NCBI GenBank assembly: GCA_964651535.1 | Contig: CAZYYE010000001.1 | Span: 744,001 to 808,000 of the forward strand | DNA from: Terrimesophilobacter sp964651535 | GTDB lineage: Bacteria; Actinomycetota; Actinomycetes; Actinomycetales; Microbacteriaceae | DNA length: 64,000 nucleotides | Direction of reading: 5' to 3' | In this document: positions 26,201 through 33,436 of the stretch, piece by piece | How the letters are laid out: each line of letters begins with the position of its first letter | Position numbering within the stretch: position 1 is the stretch's first letter | The notes under the pieces: model-generated | Databases searched by the model: none | Told to the model about the DNA's origin: nothing | What the model saw: only the letters and a program-made list of their open reading frames with translations | Made by a program: the position numbers and the translations under genes

Positions 26201-26454
26201 ACGAGCAGGATGGCCGCTATCAGATCGTCGACTGGAAAACGGGCAAGGCTCCTCGCAGCGCCGAGGAACTTGCCGATCGGCAATTGCAGCTTGCCTTGTA
26301 TCGCCTCGCGTTCGCGCGATGGAAGGGGATCGATCCGCTCGGCGTCGACGCGGTGTTCTATTACGTGTCTGACGATCGGGTCATCGAGCCCGACAGAATT
26401 TACGACGAGGAGGAACTCCTGGAGCTATGGCGTTCCGCAACGCACAACGGCTGA
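23284..26454 (+). CDS. adnB: AdnB-like subunit: UvrD-type helicase with C-terminal RecB nuclease domain
   Basis: A 1056-residue protein with all SF1A helicase motifs: AQQKSIIE, GAGSGKTETM, LTFTRKAAGEL, LLDEYQDTS, VGDPNQSIYGWRGA, TIHGAKGLEWD and YVAVTRAKHH. The RecB-type nuclease at about residues 880-1030 has GTLFHAWVE, ICKIDAVYE, QIVDWKTGK and QLQLALYRLAF. It corresponds to the active lead motor AdnB. The GTG start at 23284 lies inside the adnA 3' end, so translation is probably coupled. No recA, addA or recBCD is in the window. Confidence 0.85.
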   Translation: MTEPTFRAEDLAEALSLHRPTAQQKSIIECAQTPALVIAGAGSGKTETMAGRVVWLLANGHVRPGEVLGLTFTRKAAGELSERIRQRIGTLAATGLVSADVDELDPPTVTTYNAFANTIFRDNAVLLGQESDGTVLGEASAWQLARSIVLESTDERLAALDRTPDRITTAVLELSHALSENVVDPARVHEMAARFAQLAELPNGGRGEYAKALDIISSVSSLPLLLDLAKQFSEAKFRRGLVEYADQVMLALQVIRRVERIRAELRERYKVVLLDEYQDTSVVQTWLLSELFAGHPVMAVGDPNQSIYGWRGASAANLEQFAHSFGAGEQVQEFALSTSWRNGTSILVSANRLVEPLIATTTVRVQELEPAPNASTIPVDVCFEETIAHEAQAAALWLKRRLTVPAGAEKPTAAMLFRARRTQSVFVEALRAEGVPFHVLGIGGLLDEPEIADLVCALTVVSDPTAGSQLVRLLAGSRWRIGVRDLHALSRVASWLRDHDHAQQPLDEETKAKLRNSVAEGEGGSIIDALDFVAHASAGHGMLERFSEAGLARLRDAGAMFARLRARASLDLLDFVALVEQEFNLDIEVIANDRRSNAHASREAFFNAIHAFRAVNEGGGLANFLAWLREAVRRDDLAPRPEEPERGAVQLLTIHGAKGLEWDAVVVPRMVVDELPAKSRETNGWTSFGSLPYEFRGDVESLPVFDWENAESRKDLVARHKVFTEGVKERQEREERRLAYVAVTRAKHHLLLTGSFWSSQSGARGPSPYLVELAEAGLIPGLPDSPEGGEKPESRDETPMEWPEDPLGGRRDAVERSAELVRAIEPSVEGPFREHLELLLAERESMARSAETVDVPHRIPASRFKDFVTDPAEVASDIRRPMPERPYRATRLGTLFHAWVEERSGLSGSGDVIDALPGELDLENAAIDGEELARLQETFERSAWASRKPVEIEREIHLPFDGHIVICKIDAVYEQDGRYQIVDWKTGKAPRSAEELADRQLQLALYRLAFARWKGIDPLGVDAVFYYVSDDRVIEPDRIYDEEELLELWRSATHNG

Positions 26455-26466
26455 GCCGTTGCTCGG

Positions 26467-27327
26467 TTACGGCACGGCGCGAAGCTGCACGGGTCGGCCC
26501 ATGATCGCGGAGGCTAGCGCTTCGACCGGTTCTCTCGGCGCTGCCGGGTTCTCGACGAGCGCGAAGTCGACGTCGCCGACCTCGGGGAGGTCCATGGAGG
26601 ACGGAAGTTCGACGAGATCGGCGGGGATGAGCGATTGCGGGAACACGGCGACGCCGATTCCTGCGCGCACCGCCGCCAGGACGCCGTTGACTTCCCGCAC
26701 GTTGCACGTGATGCGCCACGTGCGGCCGACCGACTCGAGGGCACGAATCGCGAAGTCGCGGCTCAGGCTCGGAGCCTGGTACACGATGAGCGGAAGCGGC
26801 GCGGCAGTGTCGATCGTGACACTCTGGTGGCCGACCCACACCATGCGGTCGCGGCGCACGAGGCGTCCGAGCGGGTCCCCGGACTCCTGCTTCACGAACA
26901 CGAGATCGAGTTGGCCGGCGTGGAGCCGACGCATGAGCGCGCCGCTTTGATTCACGGTGAGTTCGAGGTTGATTTGCGGGTAGAGCTGTCGGAAGTCCCG
27001 CAGCACGCGGGGAAGCTGCGTGAGGGCGAGGTCGTCGGCCGAACCGAAACGGAGTCGGCCGCGCATCGCTGAACCCGTGAAGTAGCTTGCCGCTTCGTCG
27101 TGGGCGCCAAGGATGGTGCGCGCGAATCCGAGCATGGCGTCCCCGTTGTCGGTGAGCCGCACGTCGCGAGTGTCTCTCGTGACGAGGTGGCGGCCGGCGG
27201 CGAGTTCGAGTTTTCGGATGTGCTGGCTCACGGTGGGCTGGCTGAGTCCCAGCTGCTGGGCCGCCTGGGTAAAGTTCAGCGTTTCGGCGACGGTCGCGAA
27301 TGTTTTCAGCAGTACTGGATCGAACAT
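26467..27327 (-). CDS. LysR-type transcriptional regulator
   Basis: A 286-residue protein with an N-terminal winged helix-turn-helix (LNFTQAAQQLGLSQPTVSQH, residues about 18-40) and a periplasmic-binding-protein-like effector domain (RLRFGSADDLALTQL, GIGVAVFPQSLIP). ATG 27327 places MFDPVLLKTF at the usual LysR beginning; a longer frame exists but adds only eight residues. It is divergent from an MFS exporter gene across 83 bases that include an A/T-rich stretch (27334-27357), the likely operator. Control of the exporter is inferred from position. Confidence 0.8.
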   Translation of the reverse strand: MFDPVLLKTFATVAETLNFTQAAQQLGLSQPTVSQHIRKLELAAGRHLVTRDTRDVRLTDNGDAMLGFARTILGAHDEAASYFTGSAMRGRLRFGSADDLALTQLPRVLRDFRQLYPQINLELTVNQSGALMRRLHAGQLDLVFVKQESGDPLGRLVRRDRMVWVGHQSVTIDTAAPLPLIVYQAPSLSRDFAIRALESVGRTWRITCNVREVNGVLAAVRAGIGVAVFPQSLIPADLVELPSSMDLPEVGDVDFALVENPAAPREPVEALASAIMGRPVQLRAVP

Positions 27328-27397
27328 GCTCCCAATTATTACAGGATTCAATGAGAGTTATAGGCTCGATAGTACGAGCGAATGGCTCGGTTCATCG

Positions 27398-27403
27398 TAC
27401 CGT
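27398..27403 (+). promoter_or_regulatory. -10 box (TACCGT), leaderless promoter of the MFS exporter
   Basis: TACCGT is followed by seven bases and GTG 27411. It lies about 70 bases from the LysR gene start, within range of LysR-type control. Confidence 0.45.
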
Positions 27404-27410
27404 TGACGGT

Positions 27411-28745
27411 GTGACACCGGAGCAGGCAGTGGACGAGGGGGCAACCGCACCCATTCCGGTCATGCTCGTACGCCCACGCTGGCGGGACACGTTCATTTCG
27501 CTCCAGGTCCACAACTACCGCCTGTATGTATTCTCGCAACTCGTGTCCAACACGTCCGCATGGGCCATGCGGATCGCGATCGACTGGCTCGTGTTCGAAC
27601 TCACGGGCAGCGTTGCCCTCGTGGGGATCACCGTCGCCCTGCAGTTCGGACCCATGTTGCTTTTCGGCCCGCTCGGCGGAGTGATCGCAGACCGCTATTC
27701 CAAGAGGCACCTGCTCATCACCACGCAGTCCATCAATGCGGCGGCGAGCGCAATTCTCGCGGTTCTCACGATCCTGGGTATCGTCACGGCGTGGGAGGTG
27801 TTCGCGACGGCGCTCATCATGGGTTGCGTTGCGGTCGTGGACTCTCCCGCACGGTCCGTGTTCGTGAACGAGATGGTCGGGCACGGTCGCCTCGGCAATG
27901 CGATCAGCATCAATGCGTCGATCTTCCACCTCGGAGGGCTGGTCGGCCCCGTCATCAGCGGCATCCTGATCGCGCTCGCGGGCGCCGGATGGGCGATAGC
28001 CACGAACGCGCTCGCCGCGATCGTGGTGGTCGGGACGCTCTTGAGCATGCGCACCGCCGAACTTCTTCCGTCGCTCGTCGCCGCGCGCGGGAAAGGGCAG
28101 ATCCGCGAGGGGCTGCGCTACGTTCGGTCCAAACCGACGATCTTCTGGCCCATCGTGATGCTCGCCTTCGTCGCGACGTTCGGAATGAACCTGCCGGTGA
28201 TGCTCGTGGCGTTCGCGGACCACGTATTCGGCTCCGGCGCTGCCGGGTACGGTCTTTACAGTTCGGCGGCGGCGCTCGGCGCGCTCGCGGGGTCGCTCGT
28301 CTCCACTCGGCGAATGAATTACCGACTGCGCACGATCATGTTCGCGGCCGGGTGCTTCGGGCTCACCATCATCGCAACCGGTATCGCGCCGATCGCGTCC
28401 ATCTTCCTCGTGTGCCTCATGGGCATCGGGTTCACGAGGCTACTGTTTGCCACGACGGCAGAATCGATCGTGCAAATGTCGACGAACCGCATCATCCGGG
28501 GGCGCGTCATGGCGATTTACGCCATGGTCGTTCTCGGCGGCCAGGCCATCGGCGCACCGCTCATGGGGTGGGCGATCGAGGTGTGGGATGTGCGGTCGGT
28601 GATGATCGCCTCCGGTGTGGTTCCCGCTGTCGCAGCCATCGTGATTGCGATCCTCCTGGCCAGGTCGGGGAAACTGCACTTGCGTTTCCGGACGCGCCGC
28701 AAGTTCATCCCCTTTGCGATCGAGGTTCGCGGGCAGCTGGGCTGA
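27411..28745 (+). CDS. MFS exporter of the MFS_3 (EntS-like) group
   Basis: A 444-residue protein with about twelve hydrophobic segments. It opens with VHNYRLYVFSQLVSNTSAWAM and contains FGPLGGVIADRYSKRHLL (motif A), the MFS_3 features found in EntS-like siderophore and drug exporters. RTRRKFIPF near the end is a basic cytosolic tail. GTG 27411 is chosen from the leaderless promoter; the frame stays open upstream but overlaps the regulator. Substrate unknown. Confidence 0.8.
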   Translation: MTPEQAVDEGATAPIPVMLVRPRWRDTFISLQVHNYRLYVFSQLVSNTSAWAMRIAIDWLVFELTGSVALVGITVALQFGPMLLFGPLGGVIADRYSKRHLLITTQSINAAASAILAVLTILGIVTAWEVFATALIMGCVAVVDSPARSVFVNEMVGHGRLGNAISINASIFHLGGLVGPVISGILIALAGAGWAIATNALAAIVVVGTLLSMRTAELLPSLVAARGKGQIREGLRYVRSKPTIFWPIVMLAFVATFGMNLPVMLVAFADHVFGSGAAGYGLYSSAAALGALAGSLVSTRRMNYRLRTIMFAAGCFGLTIIATGIAPIASIFLVCLMGIGFTRLLFATTAESIVQMSTNRIIRGRVMAIYAMVVLGGQAIGAPLMGWAIEVWDVRSVMIASGVVPAVAAIVIAILLARSGKLHLRFRTRRKFIPFAIEVRGQLG

Positions 28746-28772
28746 GTCGTCCAGCCGGAACCCGACGCCAGG

Positions 28773-29765
28773 CTATGCGCGACGCTGCCCGAGCATCGCC
28801 TCGACCTCATCGACGCCCAGAACGGGCATGGTCTGGTGGCCGAGCGAGTTGTCGAGGTCGTTCTGCACCGTGTCGGCGAGGCCGTGCAACAGCGAGACCG
28901 CGTCGTCGACGATCTCCGTCGAGCGTTCCTGTGTTCCGTGCAGGAGCCACTTTGCGAGCTCAAGCTCCGCATACAATCGCGCCCTGCGGCCCAACTGTCG
29001 ATCACGGGAACCGCGAGCGAGCTGGTAGGCGTCGATGGCGGAATCTGCAACGCCGTCGCGGGGGGAACCGAGGAGCCAGAAAAGGTCGCGCGCGGGATCG
29101 CCGACGCTGAGCCCCTGCCAGCCGAGGATGCCGATGACCTCATCGCCGTCGCGCAGAATCGAGTCGGCGGAAAGCGCGCCGTTGACCACGGTGGGAGCGA
29201 ACTGCCAGAGGGCGGAATCCTCGGTGGCGCTTTCCCAGCGGCCGAGCAGCGCGGCCGGCACGAGCGAAGTCGACGATGCCCGATCCATGATGACGAGGCA
29301 TGCGCGGCGCAACTCGGCGGCGCTCAACACGGGCAGCCCGGCATCCGTGACGAAACTCGTGGGCAGGGCATGGATTGCGGCGATGGATTCTCCGATGGAG
29401 GTCGCGAGTCCGGCACCGGGGGCAATGTCGCCGAGTGCGATGCGGTCACCGTACACGAACTCGTACACGACGGCGCGTGTGCCGCCCACGGGGATCTGAC
29501 CCGCGAACGTTGACACCGCAAACGGCAACCGCGAACGGATCCCCGCGCTCAGCGCGCGCAACGCCACGAGGTCTGCGGACTGTTCGGACTCTGCCCGCTC
29601 CGACGTGGGGATCCGGATGATCCAGTGCTTTCCGTCCGCACCCGTCACAAGCGCGGCTTCGAAGTCTCCGTGCGTTCCGGAGCCGATGGCAGTGGCGCCG
29701 GCGACGTCGAGCCCGGCAACCGCAGAACTGGCGAGCGCGGCAAGGGTGAAATGAGATCTGGCCAT
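28773..29765 (-). CDS. Aminoglycoside-phosphotransferase-fold protein with degraded catalytic loop
   Basis: A 330-residue protein. The fold is recognisable from GTHGDFEAALVTGADGKHWIIRIP (N lobe), YEFVYGDRIALGDI, IGESIAAIHALP and VGDPARDLFWLL. However, the catalytic loop HGDxxxxN reads NGALSADS and the metal-binding IDW reads LGW. It therefore lacks the catalytic base, the Asn and the metal Asp, and is probably a pseudokinase or ligand-binding protein. ATG 29765 follows a TACCCT box by six bases. It is divergent from nudC. Confidence 0.7.
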   Translation of the reverse strand: MARSHFTLAALASSAVAGLDVAGATAIGSGTHGDFEAALVTGADGKHWIIRIPTSERAESEQSADLVALRALSAGIRSRLPFAVSTFAGQIPVGGTRAVVYEFVYGDRIALGDIAPGAGLATSIGESIAAIHALPTSFVTDAGLPVLSAAELRRACLVIMDRASSTSLVPAALLGRWESATEDSALWQFAPTVVNGALSADSILRDGDEVIGILGWQGLSVGDPARDLFWLLGSPRDGVADSAIDAYQLARGSRDRQLGRRARLYAELELAKWLLHGTQERSTEIVDDAVSLLHGLADTVQNDLDNSLGHQTMPVLGVDEVEAMLGQRRA

Positions 29766-29771
29766 ACCGTC

Positions 29772-29777
29772 AGGGTA
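29772..29777 (-). promoter_or_regulatory. -10 box (TACCCT), leaderless promoter of the APH-fold gene
   Basis: On the minus strand, TACCCT, six bases, then ATG at 29765. Confidence 0.5.
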
Positions 29778-29846
29778 GGTCGTGCGGGTCGGGGCGGCGC
29801 CGAACGCCACGCGCTTCACACCAAGCTCTCCTGCAATGATGAAGGG

Positions 29847-30845
29847 GTGACGGAACCCGCTGATCTCCCCTCCGGTTCTTTCGTGCTGCCGCCGTCGCGG
29901 CAGGAAGATTCGCCCCGACCGCTTTACGCTGCGAGGCAATTGGCCACACCATTGTCGCGAAGCGCCGTGGACCGGGACTACCTCTCGCGAACGCGCCCCG
30001 AGCTTTTCACAGAGTTGCGGTCGAGCAGCCAGACGCGCATCCTCCCGCTGTGGGGAGGCCGTGCGCTGTGCGCACCGGGGGATGTCACGTGCCTGCGGCT
30101 CCTGGCCCCCGGGGACGTGCCCGATGTCGCCACCCAGTTGTACCTCGGACGCTCGGTTTCGCCGTTCAGCAGGGAACCGATCGGCACACCCATCGTGGCG
30201 GCGGTCCTGTCCGAGGCGGAGGCACTCGCCTTGGGCGCCGAGGAGGAGTGGCTCGGACTTCGGGAACTCGGTGCGGTGCTGGATGACAGGGATGCCGGCC
30301 TTCTCGTCGAATCCGTCGCGCTGGCCAACTGGCACGAGACGCACCGGTTTTCGCCGCGAACCGGAAGCCCGCTCGTTTCCGAGCACGGCGGCTGGGTGCT
30401 TCGCGCCGCCGACGACACCGCGGAGATCTTCCCGCGCACCGACCCTGCCATCATTGTCGCCGTCGTCGACGATGACGACCGATTGCTCCTCGGTTCGAAC
30501 GCCCTGTGGCAGAACAATCGGTATTCGCTTCTGGCCGGATTCGTGGAGCCGGGGGAGTCTCTTGAGGCCGCCGTGGTGCGGGAGATCTTCGAAGAGTCGG
30601 GAGTCCGTGTCGTGGATCCTGTTTACCTGGGATCGCAGCCGTGGCCGTTTCCCGCGTCGCTCATGCTCGGGTTCCGGGCTCTCGCGGATCCCGCGCAGGA
30701 TTGGACGGTGACGCCGGATGGTACCGAGATCCTCGACCTCCGCTGGTTCACGCGCGAGGAGCTTCTCGACGAGCCAGGCCTCATCCTCCCCGGCCCGACA
30801 TCGATCGCGAGAATCATCATCGACCGCTGGCTTGGAATCGGATGA
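29847..30845 (+). CDS. nudC: NAD(+) diphosphatase (NADH pyrophosphatase), NudC family
   Basis: A 332-residue protein. It has FPRTDPAIIV, the NUDIX box GFVEPGESLEAAV followed by REIFEESGV, and the NADH-pyrophosphatase signature SQPWPFPASLMLGF right after it. It would hydrolyse NAD(H) to NMN(H) and AMP and may remove NAD caps from RNA. The zinc ribbon that precedes FPRTDP in other NudC proteins has lost its cysteines (FSPRTGSPL). GTG 29847 is preceded by a weak AATGAT box. Its TGA overlaps the uvrD2 ATG. Confidence 0.85.
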   Translation: MTEPADLPSGSFVLPPSRQEDSPRPLYAARQLATPLSRSAVDRDYLSRTRPELFTELRSSSQTRILPLWGGRALCAPGDVTCLRLLAPGDVPDVATQLYLGRSVSPFSREPIGTPIVAAVLSEAEALALGAEEEWLGLRELGAVLDDRDAGLLVESVALANWHETHRFSPRTGSPLVSEHGGWVLRAADDTAEIFPRTDPAIIVAVVDDDDRLLLGSNALWQNNRYSLLAGFVEPGESLEAAVVREIFEESGVRVVDPVYLGSQPWPFPASLMLGFRALADPAQDWTVTPDGTEILDLRWFTREELLDEPGLILPGPTSIARIIIDRWLGIG

Positions 30846-32515
30846 GCGCCGAGAAACTTCTGGATGGGCTCGATCCCGAACAGCGGATCGTCGCGGAGTC
30901 GCTGCGAGGGCCGGTGAGGGTTCTCGCGGGAGCGGGCACGGGCAAGACGAGGGCCATCACCCATCGCATCGCGTACGGGGTGGCAACAGGGGTGTTCGCC
31001 GAGTCGAAAGTCATGGCCATCACGTTCACGACACGTGCGGCATCCGAGCTTCGCGGTCGCCTCAGGAAACTGGGGGCCGGCGGGGTCTCGAGTCGGACGT
31101 TCCACGCGGCCGCACTGTCGCAATTGGCGTTCTTCTGGCCGCAAGTAGTCGGCGGGACGATGCCGCGAATCCTCGAGGGCAAGGCACGCCTCCTCGGTCA
31201 GGCGGCGGAATCGCTGCGCATCAGGGTTGACACGGCGACTCTGCGGGATCTCGCGGCGGAGATCGAGTGGCGGAAGGTTTCTTCCTTGAGCATCGAGGAG
31301 TACACGGCACAGGGCAGGCCCGTGCCGAACATGCTCGATCGCGAGAAGGTAGCCGCTCTTCAGCAGGCGTACGAAAATCTCAAGGATGAGCGGCGGCAAC
31401 TCGACTTCGAAGATGTACTGCTCGCGTGCGCTGGGATGATCGAGTCGGAACCGCGCGTGGCTCAACAGGTTCGCGAACAGTACCGGTTCTTCGTCGTCGA
31501 CGAGTATCAGGACGTCTCGCCGCTTCAGCAGCGCCTGCTCGAGTTGTGGCTGGGGGATCGGGAAGATTTGTGCGTCGTCGGCGATGCGAGCCAGACGATC
31601 TATTCGTTCACGGGGGCGAGCCCGGATTTCCTGCTCGACTTTCCTCGGCGGTATCCTGAGGCCTCGTTCGTGCAGTTGGAGCGGAACTACCGTTCAACTC
31701 CTGCGATCATCGATGTCGCCAATCGCCTCATGCGCGAACAGAGAGGCGCGTTGAGCCTCGCCGCCGTGGAGTCCGAGTCGGGCGGGACTGCGCCGGTGGT
31801 GGAGGCGTATCGCAGCGACGCGGCCGAGGCGCGCGAGGTTGCCGCGCGAATCGCCGACCTCGTGGCGAAGGGCGAGAAACCGCAGAACATCGCGATCCTG
31901 TACCGCATCAATGCGCAATCTGCCGTGATCGGCAGGGCGCTCGAGGATGCCGGGGTCGCGTATCAGGTTCGCGGCGGCGCTCGGTTCTTCGACCTCCCGG
32001 AAGTGAAGCAGGCGATCATGATGTTGAAGGGCGCGACGATCGTCAAGACGCAGGAGCTGCTGTTCAAGACCGTGAGCGACGTCTTGCGCTCCCTCGGCTG
32101 GACGCAGGATCCGCCCGAAACGCGGGGAGCTGTGCGCAGCAGGTGGGAGTCCCTCAACGCGCTCATGCTACTTGCCGAGGAACAACCTCCCAATACGGGA
32201 CTTTCGGAATTCGTCGCCGAGTTGCTCGAGCGTTCCGCCGGCCAGCACGAGCCGACGATGTCGGCCGTCACCCTCGCGACCCTGCACTCCGCGAAAGGGC
32301 TCGAGTGGGACACCGTGTTCCTCATCGGCCTTCAGGAAGGTCTCGTGCCCATCGGATATGCGACGACGGATGCCGCCATCAGCGAGGAGCGGCGGCTGCT
32401 TTACGTGGGCATCACGCGGGCACGGAAACGTCTCCAGTTGTCGTGGGCGGAGACGACCGGCCAGCGCTCCGGTGCGAACGCGCCGTCCCGATTCCTCGCG
32501 GAGCTGACTCGCTGA
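30842..32515 (+). CDS. uvrD2: UvrD2-like superfamily I DNA helicase
   Basis: A 557-residue helicase with GAGTGKTRAI, TFTTRAASEL, FVVDEYQDVSPLQ, VGDASQTIYSFTGA, LERNYRST, LHSAKGLEWD and YVGITRARKRL. It resembles actinobacterial UvrD2, but the protein ends about 45 residues after motif VI and lacks the C-terminal HRDC and tetracysteine regions known from the roughly 700-residue mycobacterial enzyme. It is coupled to nudC by an ATGA overlap. The last 104 bases are antisense to the next gene. Confidence 0.85.
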   Translation: MSAEKLLDGLDPEQRIVAESLRGPVRVLAGAGTGKTRAITHRIAYGVATGVFAESKVMAITFTTRAASELRGRLRKLGAGGVSSRTFHAAALSQLAFFWPQVVGGTMPRILEGKARLLGQAAESLRIRVDTATLRDLAAEIEWRKVSSLSIEEYTAQGRPVPNMLDREKVAALQQAYENLKDERRQLDFEDVLLACAGMIESEPRVAQQVREQYRFFVVDEYQDVSPLQQRLLELWLGDREDLCVVGDASQTIYSFTGASPDFLLDFPRRYPEASFVQLERNYRSTPAIIDVANRLMREQRGALSLAAVESESGGTAPVVEAYRSDAAEAREVAARIADLVAKGEKPQNIAILYRINAQSAVIGRALEDAGVAYQVRGGARFFDLPEVKQAIMMLKGATIVKTQELLFKTVSDVLRSLGWTQDPPETRGAVRSRWESLNALMLLAEEQPPNTGLSEFVAELLERSAGQHEPTMSAVTLATLHSAKGLEWDTVFLIGLQEGLVPIGYATTDAAISEERRLLYVGITRARKRLQLSWAETTGQRSGANAPSRFLAELTR

Positions 32516-33350
32516 ATTGCGGGATGCCCGCGCACGCGCAGTCCGGATGTCGGGGGTGTCGCCGCCGCGTGGGCCGGCCGGATTCTGCGTCGAGGGTGAA
32601 CGAGATTGCGAAGGCATCCGGTTTTCCGGAGTGCCGGGCAAAGATGATCCTCGTGGCGAGCGTGGCCGCTTCGCTCGCGAGGAATGGGGATTCCGCTTCA
32701 CTGCGCGACCCCAGCAATTGCGCGGCGAGCACCGGCCAGGCGGAATCCGAATCCCTGTGATGGAGCTCGAGGCAGTACAGGCACGGGCCGAATCCGGGTT
32801 CGATCATCGGCCCGACCCGCACGCTCGTGTCGCCGTACACAATCGGCAGGTGCGGTACATCCCGCCGCAACCAGGCGCCTCGAACCTCGGGGTCGATGAC
32901 GAAGTGCGCGACGACGACGGCGAACTGGGGCGGGGGAGTCGAGGATCCCTCTGCGCCCTGCCGCTTCCGTGGAGCGCCGACGGACTCGGCGGGCCGACCT
33001 GACCTGAGCGGTTCGAGGCCCGCTTCCGCGAGGCGCAACGCGAGCCGATCGACCGTCGGGCCCGAGCCGGTGATCGCGACGCGCGCCCGCGGGCGTTCGC
33101 GGGGCGCGAGGAGTGCGGGCTGGATTCTCCTGCGGAACGCCTCCACTTGACCGACGGTCAATCCTGACTCGGTTCCCAGTAGCACGAGACCCTCCGGGGT
33201 GAGTCCCATCGAAAGCCCGTGGAGCATCCGCTCGTGACCGATGGACACGGATTCCAGAACCACGGGCGGGTCGTCGACCCCGAGCTGGAGGCTGTCGGGC
33301 GTGCGCCAGAGGAGCGGAAAGCGAGGGTCGAGCGCGAGCATCATTCCCAC
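32412..33350 (-). CDS. Ocin-ThiF-like / TOMM leader-peptide-binding-like protein
   Basis: A 312-residue protein. The N-terminal part (LALDPRFPLLWRTPDSLQLG) resembles the peptide-clasp domain of cyclodehydratase partner proteins. The C-terminal part GPCLYCLELHHRDSDSAWP plus HPDCAC supplies CxxC and CxC zinc ligands of the Ocin-ThiF type. No precursor peptide, YcaO or dehydrogenase gene is nearby. GTG 33350 has GAAGGG six bases upstream. The last 34 or so codons, after the CxC motif, run inside the 3' end of uvrD2 and look unlike conserved sequence. Confidence 0.6.
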   Translation of the reverse strand: MGMMLALDPRFPLLWRTPDSLQLGVDDPPVVLESVSIGHERMLHGLSMGLTPEGLVLLGTESGLTVGQVEAFRRRIQPALLAPRERPRARVAITGSGPTVDRLALRLAEAGLEPLRSGRPAESVGAPRKRQGAEGSSTPPPQFAVVVAHFVIDPEVRGAWLRRDVPHLPIVYGDTSVRVGPMIEPGFGPCLYCLELHHRDSDSAWPVLAAQLLGSRSEAESPFLASEAATLATRIIFARHSGKPDAFAISFTLDAESGRPTRRRHPRHPDCACAGIPQFSESAPRGIGTARSHRSAGRSSPPTTTGDVSVPA

Positions 33351-33436
33351 ATGATGCCCTTCGCCCAGTTCGAGCGGCGGAATCGCTCCACAGGCGCGCG
33401 CGATTAGACCTCGCGGTGCGAGCGCCCCGCCGCACT

